From VXPQ01 sp965117025 (GTDB lineage Bacteria > Bacteroidota > Rhodothermia > Rhodothermales > VXPQ01), in contig OZ220746.1 in the NCBI GenBank assembly GCA_965117025.1, forward strand, positions 1,178,001-1,242,000: 64,000 nucleotides of DNA. Reading direction: 5' to 3'. Position 1 is the first letter of the stretch, and each line of letters opens with the position of its first letter. This document shows, piece by piece, positions 45,512 to 54,477 of the stretch. The notes below the pieces were generated by a model. The model did no database searches. It was given only the letters and a program-made list of their open reading frames with translations, and had not been told where the DNA came from. Both the position numbers and the translations under genes were made by a program.

Positions 45512-47176
45512 ATGAGCGCGTTGCACAGAATTCGGATCACTGTATGGATTTCCCTTCTCGTCTTCACATGGACCGGATGTGAGGATTTGGTGGTCGAGAA
45601 CGACAACAGCCCTGACAAAAGTCAGGTGCTGGCCGACCCCAACGATGTGGTCAATCTCATCGGAAGCTCCTTTCTCGACTTCTGGCGTGCCAATGTGTGG
45701 CAAAACGGTCAAATGCCCCTTACGGCAATCGCAGACGAATATTCCTATTCGTGGGCTAATTTTGCCGGGAGACATCTCTCTTCGGAGCCCCGCGTTGCTT
45801 TTGACAACAGCCCGACATTCGCCTACGCCGATGCAATGAAGGAGCCCTGGGACAATAATTATCTGGCCATTTCGAATACCTCGGACGCGTTGTCTATCAT
45901 CAACCAGGATGAGTCGGCATTCGAAGAAGCAGCCAAGCTCAAGGCGTTTGCCAGGTTTATCCAGGGCCTATGCCACGGCTACATTGCGCTGCGCTACGAT
46001 CAGGGATTTACGGTGGATGAAAATTCGGATCTGACCGTGCTGGAGTTGAAGCCCTATCCGGAGGTGATGGATTTCGCCCTTCAGAAAATGGAAGAGGCCA
46101 TCGCCATAGCTAATAGCAACTCCTTTACCATTTCCGCTGAAGACGACTGGATATTTGGACTTACTGTCACCAATGAAGATCTGGCCCGGCTGGCCCATTC
46201 CTTTATGGCGCGGTTCATTGCCTCGGTCGGACGCAGACCTTCTGAACGGGCAAGCACCAACTGGTCATTGGTAATACAGCATGCCGAACAGGGCATTACG
46301 GAGGATTGGGCCCCCATAGGAAACGATTCGGGAGAACTCGAATGGGACCCGACAAAGGCATGGGGACAAGAAGGGGATTCATGGTCTCGTGCCGATTATC
46401 GTACGATCGGCCCGGCAGACACATCGGAAGGATTCCGGAACTGGCTTGACCAACCGGTTACAGACCGTAACGTGTTCGACATTTATACTTCGGACAGGCG
46501 CATCGTGGGGCCGGAAGATGGAATGGAAACCATCGTGGCGGGCGAGCAGCGTGAAACAGCGGGGGCTTATGCTGCAGGGACCGTGCTCACCTACCCTCAG
46601 AACAGCGGAACAGACTTCGAATACTGGGGCATTCCGGGTCCCTTCCCCTCCTCTCGAGGCACCTACCACTATTCGTCTCATACACACAAGAGATACCGTG
46701 CATATCTGGACAACGGCAACAACGGCCCCATGGTTCAATTCAAAGTAACGGAACTGGATATGCTCATTGCCGAAGGGTTACTGCGAACCGGAGGAAGCAC
46801 CGCCAGGGTAGCTGAACTCATCAATAAAACGCGTGTGGCGCGGGGCCGACTGAATCCCGCCTCCGGCTCAGACACCGTCGGCAGCCCTGACGACGATCAG
46901 AGCCCTGTGAATGACGCCAGTTTATGGGCAAAACTCAAACACGAAAAAAATATAGAGTGTTATCTGGCCGCAAGCGGCAGAGCGTACTTCGACAAGCGTG
47001 GCTGGGGTGATCTGGTGCCGGGAACTCCCCTTCATTTCGCGGTACCGGGTGGTGAACTTGAAGTGCTCCAAATACCCATTTACACCCTGGGAGGAGTTGG
47101 AGGTGAAGACGCAGCTTCCAAGGCGGGCCGAGGCGCATTCCGCACAAGCAACGTCCACAGTGAGCGTCCCAGATGA
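45512..47176 (+). CDS. SusD/RagB-family ligand-binding lipoprotein
   Basis: 554 residues. Lipoprotein signal ending WTGC (Cys23), then TPR-type helices and loops typical of SusD. KFTVTEL-like KVTELDMLIAEGLLRTGG and the LINKTRVARGRL segment near residues 415-450 fit the RagB/SusD C-terminal region. It would sit as a lid on the SusC barrel at the cell surface. It follows the susC-like gene by 18 bp and converges on the CRTAC1-like gene. The ligand is unknown. Confidence 0.9.
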   Translation: MSALHRIRITVWISLLVFTWTGCEDLVVENDNSPDKSQVLADPNDVVNLIGSSFLDFWRANVWQNGQMPLTAIADEYSYSWANFAGRHLSSEPRVAFDNSPTFAYADAMKEPWDNNYLAISNTSDALSIINQDESAFEEAAKLKAFARFIQGLCHGYIALRYDQGFTVDENSDLTVLELKPYPEVMDFALQKMEEAIAIANSNSFTISAEDDWIFGLTVTNEDLARLAHSFMARFIASVGRRPSERASTNWSLVIQHAEQGITEDWAPIGNDSGELEWDPTKAWGQEGDSWSRADYRTIGPADTSEGFRNWLDQPVTDRNVFDIYTSDRRIVGPEDGMETIVAGEQRETAGAYAAGTVLTYPQNSGTDFEYWGIPGPFPSSRGTYHYSSHTHKRYRAYLDNGNNGPMVQFKVTELDMLIAEGLLRTGGSTARVAELINKTRVARGRLNPASGSDTVGSPDDDQSPVNDASLWAKLKHEKNIECYLAASGRAYFDKRGWGDLVPGTPLHFAVPGGELEVLQIPIYTLGGVGGEDAASKAGRGAFRTSNVHSERPR

Positions 47177-47240
47177 CAGAACCGGATTAAACAAGACGTC
47201 AAGTCGTTTCGCGAAAGAGGCCGACTTAAAGGCCTTCTAC

Positions 47241-50200
47241 TCAATTTCGTGCGATGGTAAGATTTTTTGCCCCGGAATCAATTGTCTGCACGGTCTCTGT
47301 ACCGTCCGCCCAGCGTACCCATACATCCTGGACCTTTCCGGCGCCATATCCCATCACCAGCGTCGTCGAAGACTGACTCCAGTACCCCGACCCCGCCGAC
47401 ACTATCCGGGCCGGTCCCCAGTCCTCCTCGCCATAACGAAGCCGCACAAGCGCACCTATAGCGGGCCGGCCTGATTCGCTGAGGTGAATCCGCAAGCCGG
47501 GTTGCGCCCGTTTATTCCGAAAAAGGTTCGTCTCTGCTCCGTTTTGCGTCACCACCATGTCAAGCCGCCCATCCTTGTCGTAATCGCTCGCAGCAACGGC
47601 CCGTTGTTCCCCGTATACCTTTATCCCGGACATGTCTCCTCCGGCGCTCGTGAAACTACCGTGGCCATTGCCCATCAGCCAACGCCCTCGGCCCGCATCA
47701 AGGCGAGGCGTACCAGACGGAAGGGCAAACATATTCTGGCCGATAAAAAGGTCCTCGTTCCCATCGGAATTCAGGTCGCCAACCACCATGCCGAATCCTG
47801 CTGTCCGTTGTGCCTCAACGGGAAGCGGATGTGCTTCGAAACCGGATTCCTTGTTGAGAAAAACCGTGGAAGCGAGCCATGCCACGCTTTTGTATGCACC
47901 CCGGGCTAACCGGGGGCCGATCACTTCGTCAAGGGTTGAAACCGCATACTGACTAAAGGTGCGCACTCGCCGGCGCACCAGAGGCAATCCGGCCGAAAGG
48001 GCGGCCAGCTTGCGTGTGGGGACGTACCCACCCGCAACCTGCTCATACCTGGCCTCCACCATATCCATCCGGCTGTCCAGATCGAAATCTCCGTAGTACA
48101 GTCGCAAGTCGTGCCCGTCACGTCCCGGTCGACCATACGGGGAATTCCATCCCCAGTTCGTCGCGGCAATGTCCAGGCGCCCATCCCCATTGAAATCCCC
48201 CAGCGCAACGCCTTGCCACCATCCCTTGTAGTTCTCCAATCCATAAGGAACTGTGACCTCTTCAAACGTACCTGCGCCCATCCCCTGAAACACTCTTATT
48301 GGACCCCATTCCGTAGCCAGTATCACATCCTGGGCGCCATCTCCGTCGAGATCGCCGATAGCTATTCCACTCACAAGACCGGGACGGTCAAAGACCAGTG
48401 AGCTTTCATCGTACACAAAGCGATCTTCTTCATTCCAGTACACCACCGATGAAGCTGCTTCAGGATAGCGTCCGGGAACATGCCGGCCCCCGGCAAGGAT
48501 ATCCATATCTCCATCTCCATCAAGGTCTCCAAGCGCAAGAGGCCCTACACTTGAAACACCGAATGGAAGACGCTGAATCCGTTCAAAGGAGCCTTCCGGC
48601 CGAACACGATAAATATCGACGGTAGAGGGAGCATACGGCCGCTCTTCATAGCCGGATATGCCGACTGCTACGAGTGTCTCTGCGCCGACACGCTCCAATA
48701 CAACAATCCCCGTTTGGTCCCCCGGAGCTTGTTCGCCGACAGGCCGCGGGGCTTCCAGGCGTCCCGTCCCGGCGTTACGCAGTAATGTCAGGCGACCTCC
48801 ACGACCACTCCCTGTGAGCAGATCGTCATCCCCATCTCCGTCGACATCAGCCCATGCCGCTGCGGGTCCCTGTTGGCTAAGCTTCCATGGAAGAAGAGGC
48901 TGCTCTCGAAAGTCGTCAAAGAAAGGCTCGTGATGCTCATGCGCAATCCGGATTTTTTCAAAGTATGGATCGGATTCGGTAACATGTTCATTGGTCGTAC
49001 GCCGAACAGCAGAAGATTCAAATATCTCATAATGTCTGTTGGCCTGCACCCCTTCGACGAGCGTACGCCCGCCACTTCGCCACAACACCTCAAGACGCAG
49101 GTCCTGCGCATCGCCAACAGCAAAAGAAGCCAGGGCCTCGCTGGAAGAAAGGTATTGCCCCCCGGCAAGGATCTCTTTTTCCTGCACCGGCAAACCCCCG
49201 CCCGAAAGACGGACTTTCGCGCCGATACCCTTTGTATTCGGAAATAATCCCCGCAGGCTTACCGCCACGCGGGAAGTGGATGAATGGTTGCGAAACAAGG
49301 CGGCTGGCCGATTCAGGCGACTGATGACCACATCAAGGTCTCCGTCACGATCCAGGTCGGACAAGGCCAGCCCGTGGGAGACATCGGCTTCATGGCCCAG
49401 GCCCCAACCGTCGCCGATTTCTTCAAAGGTCCCATCCCCCCGATTACGAAAAGCGATGTTTTTGAGATCAAGGGATGGAAACAGCAACACTTCATCGCGC
49501 CACGCTTTCCCGGAGTTTGCCTTCGTCGTGCGCATGCGCGTGTCGGCATCCATGGCGTCATAGGCATGCCCCGTAGCCAGAAGCAGATCTTCCCAGCCAT
49601 CCAGGTCCACATCCAGAAAAGCACTACCCCAGGTCCATTCGGAGGCATGAATCCCGGCCATATGGGCGATCTCGGAAAAGGTGCCGTCCCCCCGGTTGAG
49701 AAAAAGCGTGTTTTGCATCTCCTGGGGGCGGTTGTCTATGTCCCCTACACCGGATAATTCCGGAGACTGCAGGCCGGGCTGCTGTCTCTGACGTCGCCGA
49801 TGGTCACGGCTAAGCATGTCTGCCTGAAAAAGATCCATATTGCCGTCTCTGTCCATGTCAGAAACAGCCACGGCCATGGTGGACTGGCTCGTCTTGCGAA
49901 AAGTCAGGCGGGGCGCTGCACTGAACCCTCCTTGCCCATCGCCAAGCCAGAAATGATCCGGACTCTCAAAATCATTGCATACCAGCAGGTCAGGCGCCCG
50001 ATCTCCATTGATGTCCTGAAACCGCACGGTAAGCGCCCAATCGCGAGGCGCTTCCTGCAATCCCTGGCTATCTTCGTCAAGGAATGCCCCCCCGGTAAAG
50101 GACTGAGGAATAAAGCGCCCTGCACCGTCATTGATGTAGTAGCTATCCACCTCACCGCTTTCGAAACGCATCACGCGATCTCGCTGCACGCGAACTACGT

Positions 50201-50912
50201 AATGCTGATCAAAAGGCGGAGCAATAACGTACGCATCCCCCTCTCGCTTCACCACGCGTTCAAAGGCGCGCTCATGCGGTGGATACATATCCCGCACCGT
50301 CCGGGGCTTGTAGTTTCCGACGTATAAATCGAGATCACCGTCCCCGTCCGTGTCCGCCAGCGCCATCGTAGTACTACCCTGGCGAGGGAAGCCAAGTGAA
50401 TCGGTGGATTCCACAAAATGGCCTCGCCCGTCATTGAAAAACACGGTGTTGGGTCCGCCCATAGCCGTAACCAGCACATCCAGATCCCCGTCTCCATCCA
50501 CATCGGCCATCGCAGCACCCGTCGAGAAACGATCCGGCGCCGCCACACCTGCACGCGGCGTAATGTCTTCAAAGCGCCACCCTCCCAGATTTCGATAAAG
50601 TACATTCGGCTCACTTAGACGGGTCAGATAAATATCGGGCCATTCATCTCCGTCCACATCCCCTACGGCCACGCCGGATCCGTTCAGGTAGTGACGATTC
50701 GCCAGAAAATGCTTCTCCTCAATAGTGTTGACCGCATCTACTCTGGTGTGGCGTGATTCCATAGAATCGAACCCGGCGTTCACAGAACCGGAGACATACA
50801 AATTCCGCCATCGATGACTCGATTCTTCATGCCAAAGGGATTCGGAATCTGTACTACAGCCTCCAAAACAGAGAAGAATCGCAGCAGACAAACAGGTTCT
50901 AAGCAGATTCAT
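47241..50912 (-). CDS. CRTAC1-type VCBS/FG-GAP repeat lipoprotein with ASPIC/UnbV domains
   Basis: 1223 residues. A lipoprotein signal (MNLLRTCLSAAILLCFGGC, Cys19) predicts export and surface anchoring. Two sets of calcium-binding FG-GAP/VCBS propeller repeats carry D-x-D-x-D-x-x-D loops such as VGDVDGDEWPDIYL, MADVDGDGDLDVLV and LGDLDGDGDMDILAGG. An ASPIC/UnbV-like domain follows the first set (about 560-640: GIGAKVRLSGGG...GGQYLSSSEA). A second one is at the C terminus (GALVRLRYGEEDW...GSGYWSQSSTTLV). Such proteins often accompany SusC/SusD pairs in marine Bacteroidota; here it is encoded convergently, 64 bp from susD. Substrate unknown. Confidence 0.88.
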   Translation of the reverse strand: MNLLRTCLSAAILLCFGGCSTDSESLWHEESSHRWRNLYVSGSVNAGFDSMESRHTRVDAVNTIEEKHFLANRHYLNGSGVAVGDVDGDEWPDIYLTRLSEPNVLYRNLGGWRFEDITPRAGVAAPDRFSTGAAMADVDGDGDLDVLVTAMGGPNTVFFNDGRGHFVESTDSLGFPRQGSTTMALADTDGDGDLDLYVGNYKPRTVRDMYPPHERAFERVVKREGDAYVIAPPFDQHYVVRVQRDRVMRFESGEVDSYYINDGAGRFIPQSFTGGAFLDEDSQGLQEAPRDWALTVRFQDINGDRAPDLLVCNDFESPDHFWLGDGQGGFSAAPRLTFRKTSQSTMAVAVSDMDRDGNMDLFQADMLSRDHRRRQRQQPGLQSPELSGVGDIDNRPQEMQNTLFLNRGDGTFSEIAHMAGIHASEWTWGSAFLDVDLDGWEDLLLATGHAYDAMDADTRMRTTKANSGKAWRDEVLLFPSLDLKNIAFRNRGDGTFEEIGDGWGLGHEADVSHGLALSDLDRDGDLDVVISRLNRPAALFRNHSSTSRVAVSLRGLFPNTKGIGAKVRLSGGGLPVQEKEILAGGQYLSSSEALASFAVGDAQDLRLEVLWRSGGRTLVEGVQANRHYEIFESSAVRRTTNEHVTESDPYFEKIRIAHEHHEPFFDDFREQPLLPWKLSQQGPAAAWADVDGDGDDDLLTGSGRGGRLTLLRNAGTGRLEAPRPVGEQAPGDQTGIVVLERVGAETLVAVGISGYEERPYAPSTVDIYRVRPEGSFERIQRLPFGVSSVGPLALGDLDGDGDMDILAGGRHVPGRYPEAASSVVYWNEEDRFVYDESSLVFDRPGLVSGIAIGDLDGDGAQDVILATEWGPIRVFQGMGAGTFEEVTVPYGLENYKGWWQGVALGDFNGDGRLDIAATNWGWNSPYGRPGRDGHDLRLYYGDFDLDSRMDMVEARYEQVAGGYVPTRKLAALSAGLPLVRRRVRTFSQYAVSTLDEVIGPRLARGAYKSVAWLASTVFLNKESGFEAHPLPVEAQRTAGFGMVVGDLNSDGNEDLFIGQNMFALPSGTPRLDAGRGRWLMGNGHGSFTSAGGDMSGIKVYGEQRAVAASDYDKDGRLDMVVTQNGAETNLFRNKRAQPGLRIHLSESGRPAIGALVRLRYGEEDWGPARIVSAGSGYWSQSSTTLVMGYGAGKVQDVWVRWADGTETVQTIDSGAKNLTIARN

Positions 50913-50997
50913 ACCGAAGCGACTTCACAGTCCGCGTTACTTCGGAGATAATGATTCGGAATGATCACCGGGGACATTGCAAAAGGATTCAGAAATG

Positions 50998-51025
50998 GTC
51001 CGAAAAAACCGGACGGTTTTTTTCG
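50998..51025. terminator. Terminator-like hairpin with A6/T7 arms
   Basis: CGAAAAAACC (51001-51010) can pair with GGTTTTTTTCG (51015-51025, one bulge) around a GGAC loop. On the plus strand an alternative GTCCG/CGGAC stem is followed by GG and seven T. It could terminate in either direction, yet no intact gene now reads into it, which fits the decayed surroundings. Confidence 0.45.
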
Positions 51026-51185
51026 TGGATTCAAGGGTACTGTCTCGCCGGGTTATGCCGATTTGTTGAGCGTCCTTCGGTTACAGAATACGTCGTCAGG
51101 CGTTCGATTTTCAAGTCGCTTCCAAGGGCCCGACAGCAAATTCCTTCATGCCTTTTCCATAAACCACTTCCTTATGTGCTATGTA

Positions 51186-51353
51186 AAGGATACTCTGATT
51201 ACGTCTGCAAAGCTCAGAGGCTGAGAGGAACACTTCACACCTGCGACGCCCCGAATCCGCAATGTTTCCCGCTGACTTCAACGATGGAATCATGACATCC
51301 TGTACGCGCGAAAGCAACGTGCTGAGCGAAGTGGTTTTGATCAGAGTATCCTG
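51186..51353. mobile_element. Element with 13-bp terminal inverted repeats (copy 1, ~168 bp)
   Basis: AGGATACTCTGAT (51187-51199) is exactly the reverse complement of ATCAGAGTATCCT (51340-51352). The first ~50 bp align without gaps, 38 of 52 bases identical, with the copy at 63117-63168. The ends look like insertion-sequence or MITE ends, but no transposase fragment is recognisable inside and no target-site duplication is evident. It abuts a gene fragment on its right. A structured RNA is the main alternative. Confidence 0.5.
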
Positions 51354-51377
51354 ATAATACATTGGGCGGGTAGCCAC

Positions 51378-51485
51378 AATCCCGAATCGGAAACCTGCCG
51401 GGGCAACATGGATCCCACCGGCTGCCGTGGTGTCTACGACGAATCCAAACGCTTTGCGGAAGCCATGACCATGGCTTATCATCGC
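51378..51485 (+). pseudogene. Fragment of a UDP-glucuronate decarboxylase / NAD-dependent epimerase gene
   Basis: About 36 codons. NPESETCRGNMDPTGCRGVY followed by DESKRFAEAMTMAYHR matches the catalytic region of UXS-type enzymes (family pattern HPQ-x-E-x-YWGNVNP-x-G-x-RGVYDE-x-KRFAEA-x-TMAYHR). It includes the Y-x3-K pair. The match stops abruptly on both sides, and the frame leads into unrelated sequence. The rest of a ~310-residue gene is gone. It lies 25 bp right of the inverted-repeat element, so loss by rearrangement is likely. Confidence 0.75.
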
Positions 51486-51621
51486 AAGAAGGCTTGCGCT
51501 GCACGATCGACCATGCCCGAAAACACACAGGCTGCATCCGGGACAATGTGCGTTGATCATCGTATTAACGCTCCCTATCACCCCGCGTATCCTTTTTAAA
51601 GTATTTAAAACGCCGAATACC

Positions 51622-52518
51622 TTGCGAAATATTCATCTCGAACGGCTGGAGTCGGAAGCCATATACATCATGCGGGAAACGGCCGCACAATTCGAACGGC
51701 CATGCCTGATGTTCTCGGGTGGTAAGGATTCTCTCGTCATGGTGCACCTCGCCCGGAAGGCGTTCTGGCCAGCGCCTATCCCGTTCCCTCTCTTGCATGT
51801 GGACACCGGTCACAATTTCCCGGAAACGCTTGAACTGCGAGACAGGCTGGTAAAAGAGATCGGCGCGAAATTAATTGTCCGAACCGTGCAGGAATCCATA
51901 GACCAGGGACGTGTCCAGGAAGAAGAGGGGCCGAACGCAAGCCGCAACATGCTGCAAATAACTACCCTGCTCGACGCACTGAAAGAACTCAAGGTGGACG
52001 GTGCGCTCGGCGGTGCACGGCGCGACGAGGAAAAGGCCCGCGCCAAGGAACGTTTCTTCTCGCACCGGGATGGTTTTGGGCAATGGGATCCCAAGAACCA
52101 GCGCCCGGAACTGTGGCATATTTTCAATGGACGAAAGCGTCCGGGAGAGCATTTCAGAATTTTCCCGTTGAGCAACTGGACGGAATTGGACATATGGGAG
52201 TACATCCTCATGGAAAACATCGAGATTCCGTCCATGTACTTCGCTCATGAACGTGAAATTGTTGACCGGGACGGTGTGCTTCTCGCTAAATGTAACCATA
52301 TCTCTTTGCTTGATGGCGAAACCTGGGAGCAGGAAACGATCCGTTTCCGGACCGTGGGCGACATGACATGCACGGGTGGAGTCCGGTCCACCGCTGCAAC
52401 ATTGGAAGAAATCATTGAGGAGGTTGCTTCAGCTCGCGTTACCGAACGCGGAGCACGCGCCGACGACATGCGTTCGGAGGCTGCAATGGAGGATCGCAAA
52501 AGACAAGGCTATTTCTAA
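51622..52518 (+). CDS. cysD: Sulfate adenylyltransferase subunit 2
   Basis: 298 residues if TTG 51622 is the start (RNIHLERLESEAIYIMRE follows, as in homologues). There is no ATG near; the frame stays open to a TTG at 51553 but that part has no family match. ATP pyrophosphatase fold with PP-loop FSGGKDSLVM near residue 35. Conserved GGARRDEEKARAKER and EHFRIFPLSNWTELDIWEYI. With CysN it makes adenosine 5'-phosphosulfate from sulfate and ATP. 68 bp before cysNC. Confidence 0.94.
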   Translation: MRNIHLERLESEAIYIMRETAAQFERPCLMFSGGKDSLVMVHLARKAFWPAPIPFPLLHVDTGHNFPETLELRDRLVKEIGAKLIVRTVQESIDQGRVQEEEGPNASRNMLQITTLLDALKELKVDGALGGARRDEEKARAKERFFSHRDGFGQWDPKNQRPELWHIFNGRKRPGEHFRIFPLSNWTELDIWEYILMENIEIPSMYFAHEREIVDRDGVLLAKCNHISLLDGETWEQETIRFRTVGDMTCTGGVRSTAATLEEIIEEVASARVTERGARADDMRSEAAMEDRKRQGYF

Positions 52519-52586
52519 CGATCCTGGACGGATCGAAACTTGTCCTCACCCACTCGAATACCGGCTCTTTCGACCACTTCCCTCCG

Positions 52587-54470
52587 ATGGATTTACTACG
52601 ATTTACCACAGCAGGCAGTGTAGACGACGGCAAATCGACGCTGATCGGCCGCCTGCTCTACGATTCCAGAGCCATCCACCAGGATCAATACGAAGCCATT
52701 GAACGCGCCAGCGCCAGTCAGGGCAACGGCGCGATCAATCTGGCCTTGCTCACGGACGGACTGCGCGCAGAGCGCGAACAAGGAATCACTATCGACGTGG
52801 CGTACCGGTATTTTTCCACCCCGCAACGAAAGTTCATCATTGCCGATACACCCGGGCACACCCAGTATACGCGCAATATGGTAACCGGGGCGTCGACCGC
52901 CGAACTCGCTATTATCCTGATCGATGCACGCAATGGCGTATTGCAACAATCACGCCGGCACGGATTCATTGCCTCGTTGCTCCAGATTCCCCACATACTG
53001 GTGGCGATCAATAAAATGGATCTCGTGGGCTACTCCGAACAAGCATACCGGGAAATCGTCGCCGACTACCGGGAATTCGTCCAGAGAGTAGATATCGACG
53101 ATGTCGTTTTCATCCCCATTTCCGCACGGGAAGGGGACAATGTCGTCGAACAAAGCGATCAGATGGACTGGTACAGGGGACCAACCATTCTGCACCACCT
53201 TGAAACGGTAAAGGTGGGCGAAGGACGTAACGTGGTCGATTTCCGGTTCCCGGTGCAATACGTAATACGCCCGAATCAGAATTTTCGCGGGTATGCGGGG
53301 CGCGTCGTATCGGGGTCCATTGCGCCTGGCGAGGATATCATTGTGCTTCCGTCCGGTCGGGAAAGCCGTGTGCATTCCATCGTCTGCCTGGAAGACGAGG
53401 TTCCACGGGCCCGGGCAGGCGATTCGGTCGTGATTACGGTGGAAGACGATATAGATATCGGACGGGGAGACATGATCGTCCGGCGCCGCAATCAGCCCCA
53501 GATCACTCGCAGTATCGACGCCGACATATGCTGGATGAACGAGCAGCCGATGCAAACGAATCGGCGATGGATTCTTCAGCATACCACCCGCAACGTTCAG
53601 GCTGTCGTCGGTAATGTGATCTATCGTATGAATGTCGATACACTCCATCGCGAAACAGCGGACACCTTCCGTCTGAACGACATCGGACGAATCGAATTTG
53701 AGCTGGCCGACCCGATTTTTGTCGATGCGTATCGGGTCAACCGGGAAACCGGAAGTTTCATCCTGATAGATCCGGACACCAACAACACAGTGGCTGCCGG
53801 CATGATCCGTGGCGCAGCGCAGCACGTTCCGCCGGTCGGGCGCACCGCCACCATGGAACGCCCTGTTTCCCCGGGGGTCGTGTGGGATGAATTGTACATT
53901 CCGCGTGAGGAACGCGAAAAGCGACAGGGACACCAGGCCGCAGTAATCTGGATGACGGGACTTTCCGGATCGGGCAAATCGACCATCGCACGTGCACTGG
54001 AAAAACGCCTCTTCGAACATGGTGTGCATACCATGTCGATCGACGGCGACCACGTACGTCACGGTTTGTGCGGCGATCTGAGTTTTTCCGAGGCAGATCG
54101 AGCCGAAAACATTCGCCGAGTCAGCGAGGCGGCCCGATTGTTCTTCGAACAGGGCAGCATTACCATCTGCGCTCTTGTATCACCCTACCGGCAAGATCGC
54201 ACGTACCCCCGGCATATCATTCCGGAAAAACATTTCTTTGAAGTGCATGTGGATTGCGACCTCGAGATATGCAAGGATCGCGATCCGAAAGGATTATACA
54301 GGAAAGCGCTCGATAACGAGATTCTTGATTTTACGGGCATTTCGGCGCCGTACGAACCCCCGGAAAATCCGGAACTGCTGCTACAGACCCATGTCCTGTC
54401 CGTAGAGGAATGCGTGGACCGGATTATTGCCCTGCTCGTAACGCAAGGCATCATGCAGGACATAACATAG
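52587..54470 (+). CDS. cysNC: Bifunctional sulfate adenylyltransferase subunit 1 / adenylylsulfate kinase
   Basis: 627 residues, a CysN-CysC fusion. The GTPase part has P-loop GSVDDGKST (10-18), DTPGHTQYTRNM (G3) and NKMD (G4), then beta-barrel domains to about residue 430. The CysC kinase has P-loop GLSGSGKST (458-466), SIDGDHVRHGL and the phospho-serine region ALVSPYR (Ser near 532). The product of the pathway is PAPS, usable for sulfur assimilation or sulfation. It lies between cysD and a permease gene (7-bp gap), forming a three-gene operon. No PAPS reductase is nearby. Confidence 0.96.
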   Translation: MDLLRFTTAGSVDDGKSTLIGRLLYDSRAIHQDQYEAIERASASQGNGAINLALLTDGLRAEREQGITIDVAYRYFSTPQRKFIIADTPGHTQYTRNMVTGASTAELAIILIDARNGVLQQSRRHGFIASLLQIPHILVAINKMDLVGYSEQAYREIVADYREFVQRVDIDDVVFIPISAREGDNVVEQSDQMDWYRGPTILHHLETVKVGEGRNVVDFRFPVQYVIRPNQNFRGYAGRVVSGSIAPGEDIIVLPSGRESRVHSIVCLEDEVPRARAGDSVVITVEDDIDIGRGDMIVRRRNQPQITRSIDADICWMNEQPMQTNRRWILQHTTRNVQAVVGNVIYRMNVDTLHRETADTFRLNDIGRIEFELADPIFVDAYRVNRETGSFILIDPDTNNTVAAGMIRGAAQHVPPVGRTATMERPVSPGVVWDELYIPREEREKRQGHQAAVIWMTGLSGSGKSTIARALEKRLFEHGVHTMSIDGDHVRHGLCGDLSFSEADRAENIRRVSEAARLFFEQGSITICALVSPYRQDRTYPRHIIPEKHFFEVHVDCDLEICKDRDPKGLYRKALDNEILDFTGISAPYEPPENPELLLQTHVLSVEECVDRIIALLVTQGIMQDIT

Positions 54471-54477
54471 GATACTG

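Larger units (their letters stand above)
50913..51621. other. Non-coding region with gene and element remnants
   Basis: The window's longest stretch without a real gene (about 709 bp), between the divergent CRTAC1-like gene and cysD. From left to right it holds a terminator-like hairpin (51001-51025), an inverted-repeat element (51186-51353) and a fragment of a UDP-glucuronate decarboxylase gene (51378-51485). About 135 bp follow before the cysD start in which I recognise nothing beyond A/T-rich patches near 51594-51610. No open frame here looks like a full gene. Confidence 0.7.

Noticed and set aside
47199..47229. Bidirectional terminator between the susD-like and CRTAC1-like genes
   Set aside because: AAGTCG/CGACTT arms can pair around a 15-base loop, but the stem is only 6 bp and no T tract follows.
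51486..51621. Riboswitch or SAM-type leader before cysD
   Set aside because: No kink-turn, conserved core or terminator/antiterminator pair was seen by eye.
52950..54062. Minus-strand open frame of 370 codons
   Set aside because: Antisense to cysNC, which has intact GTPase and kinase motifs.
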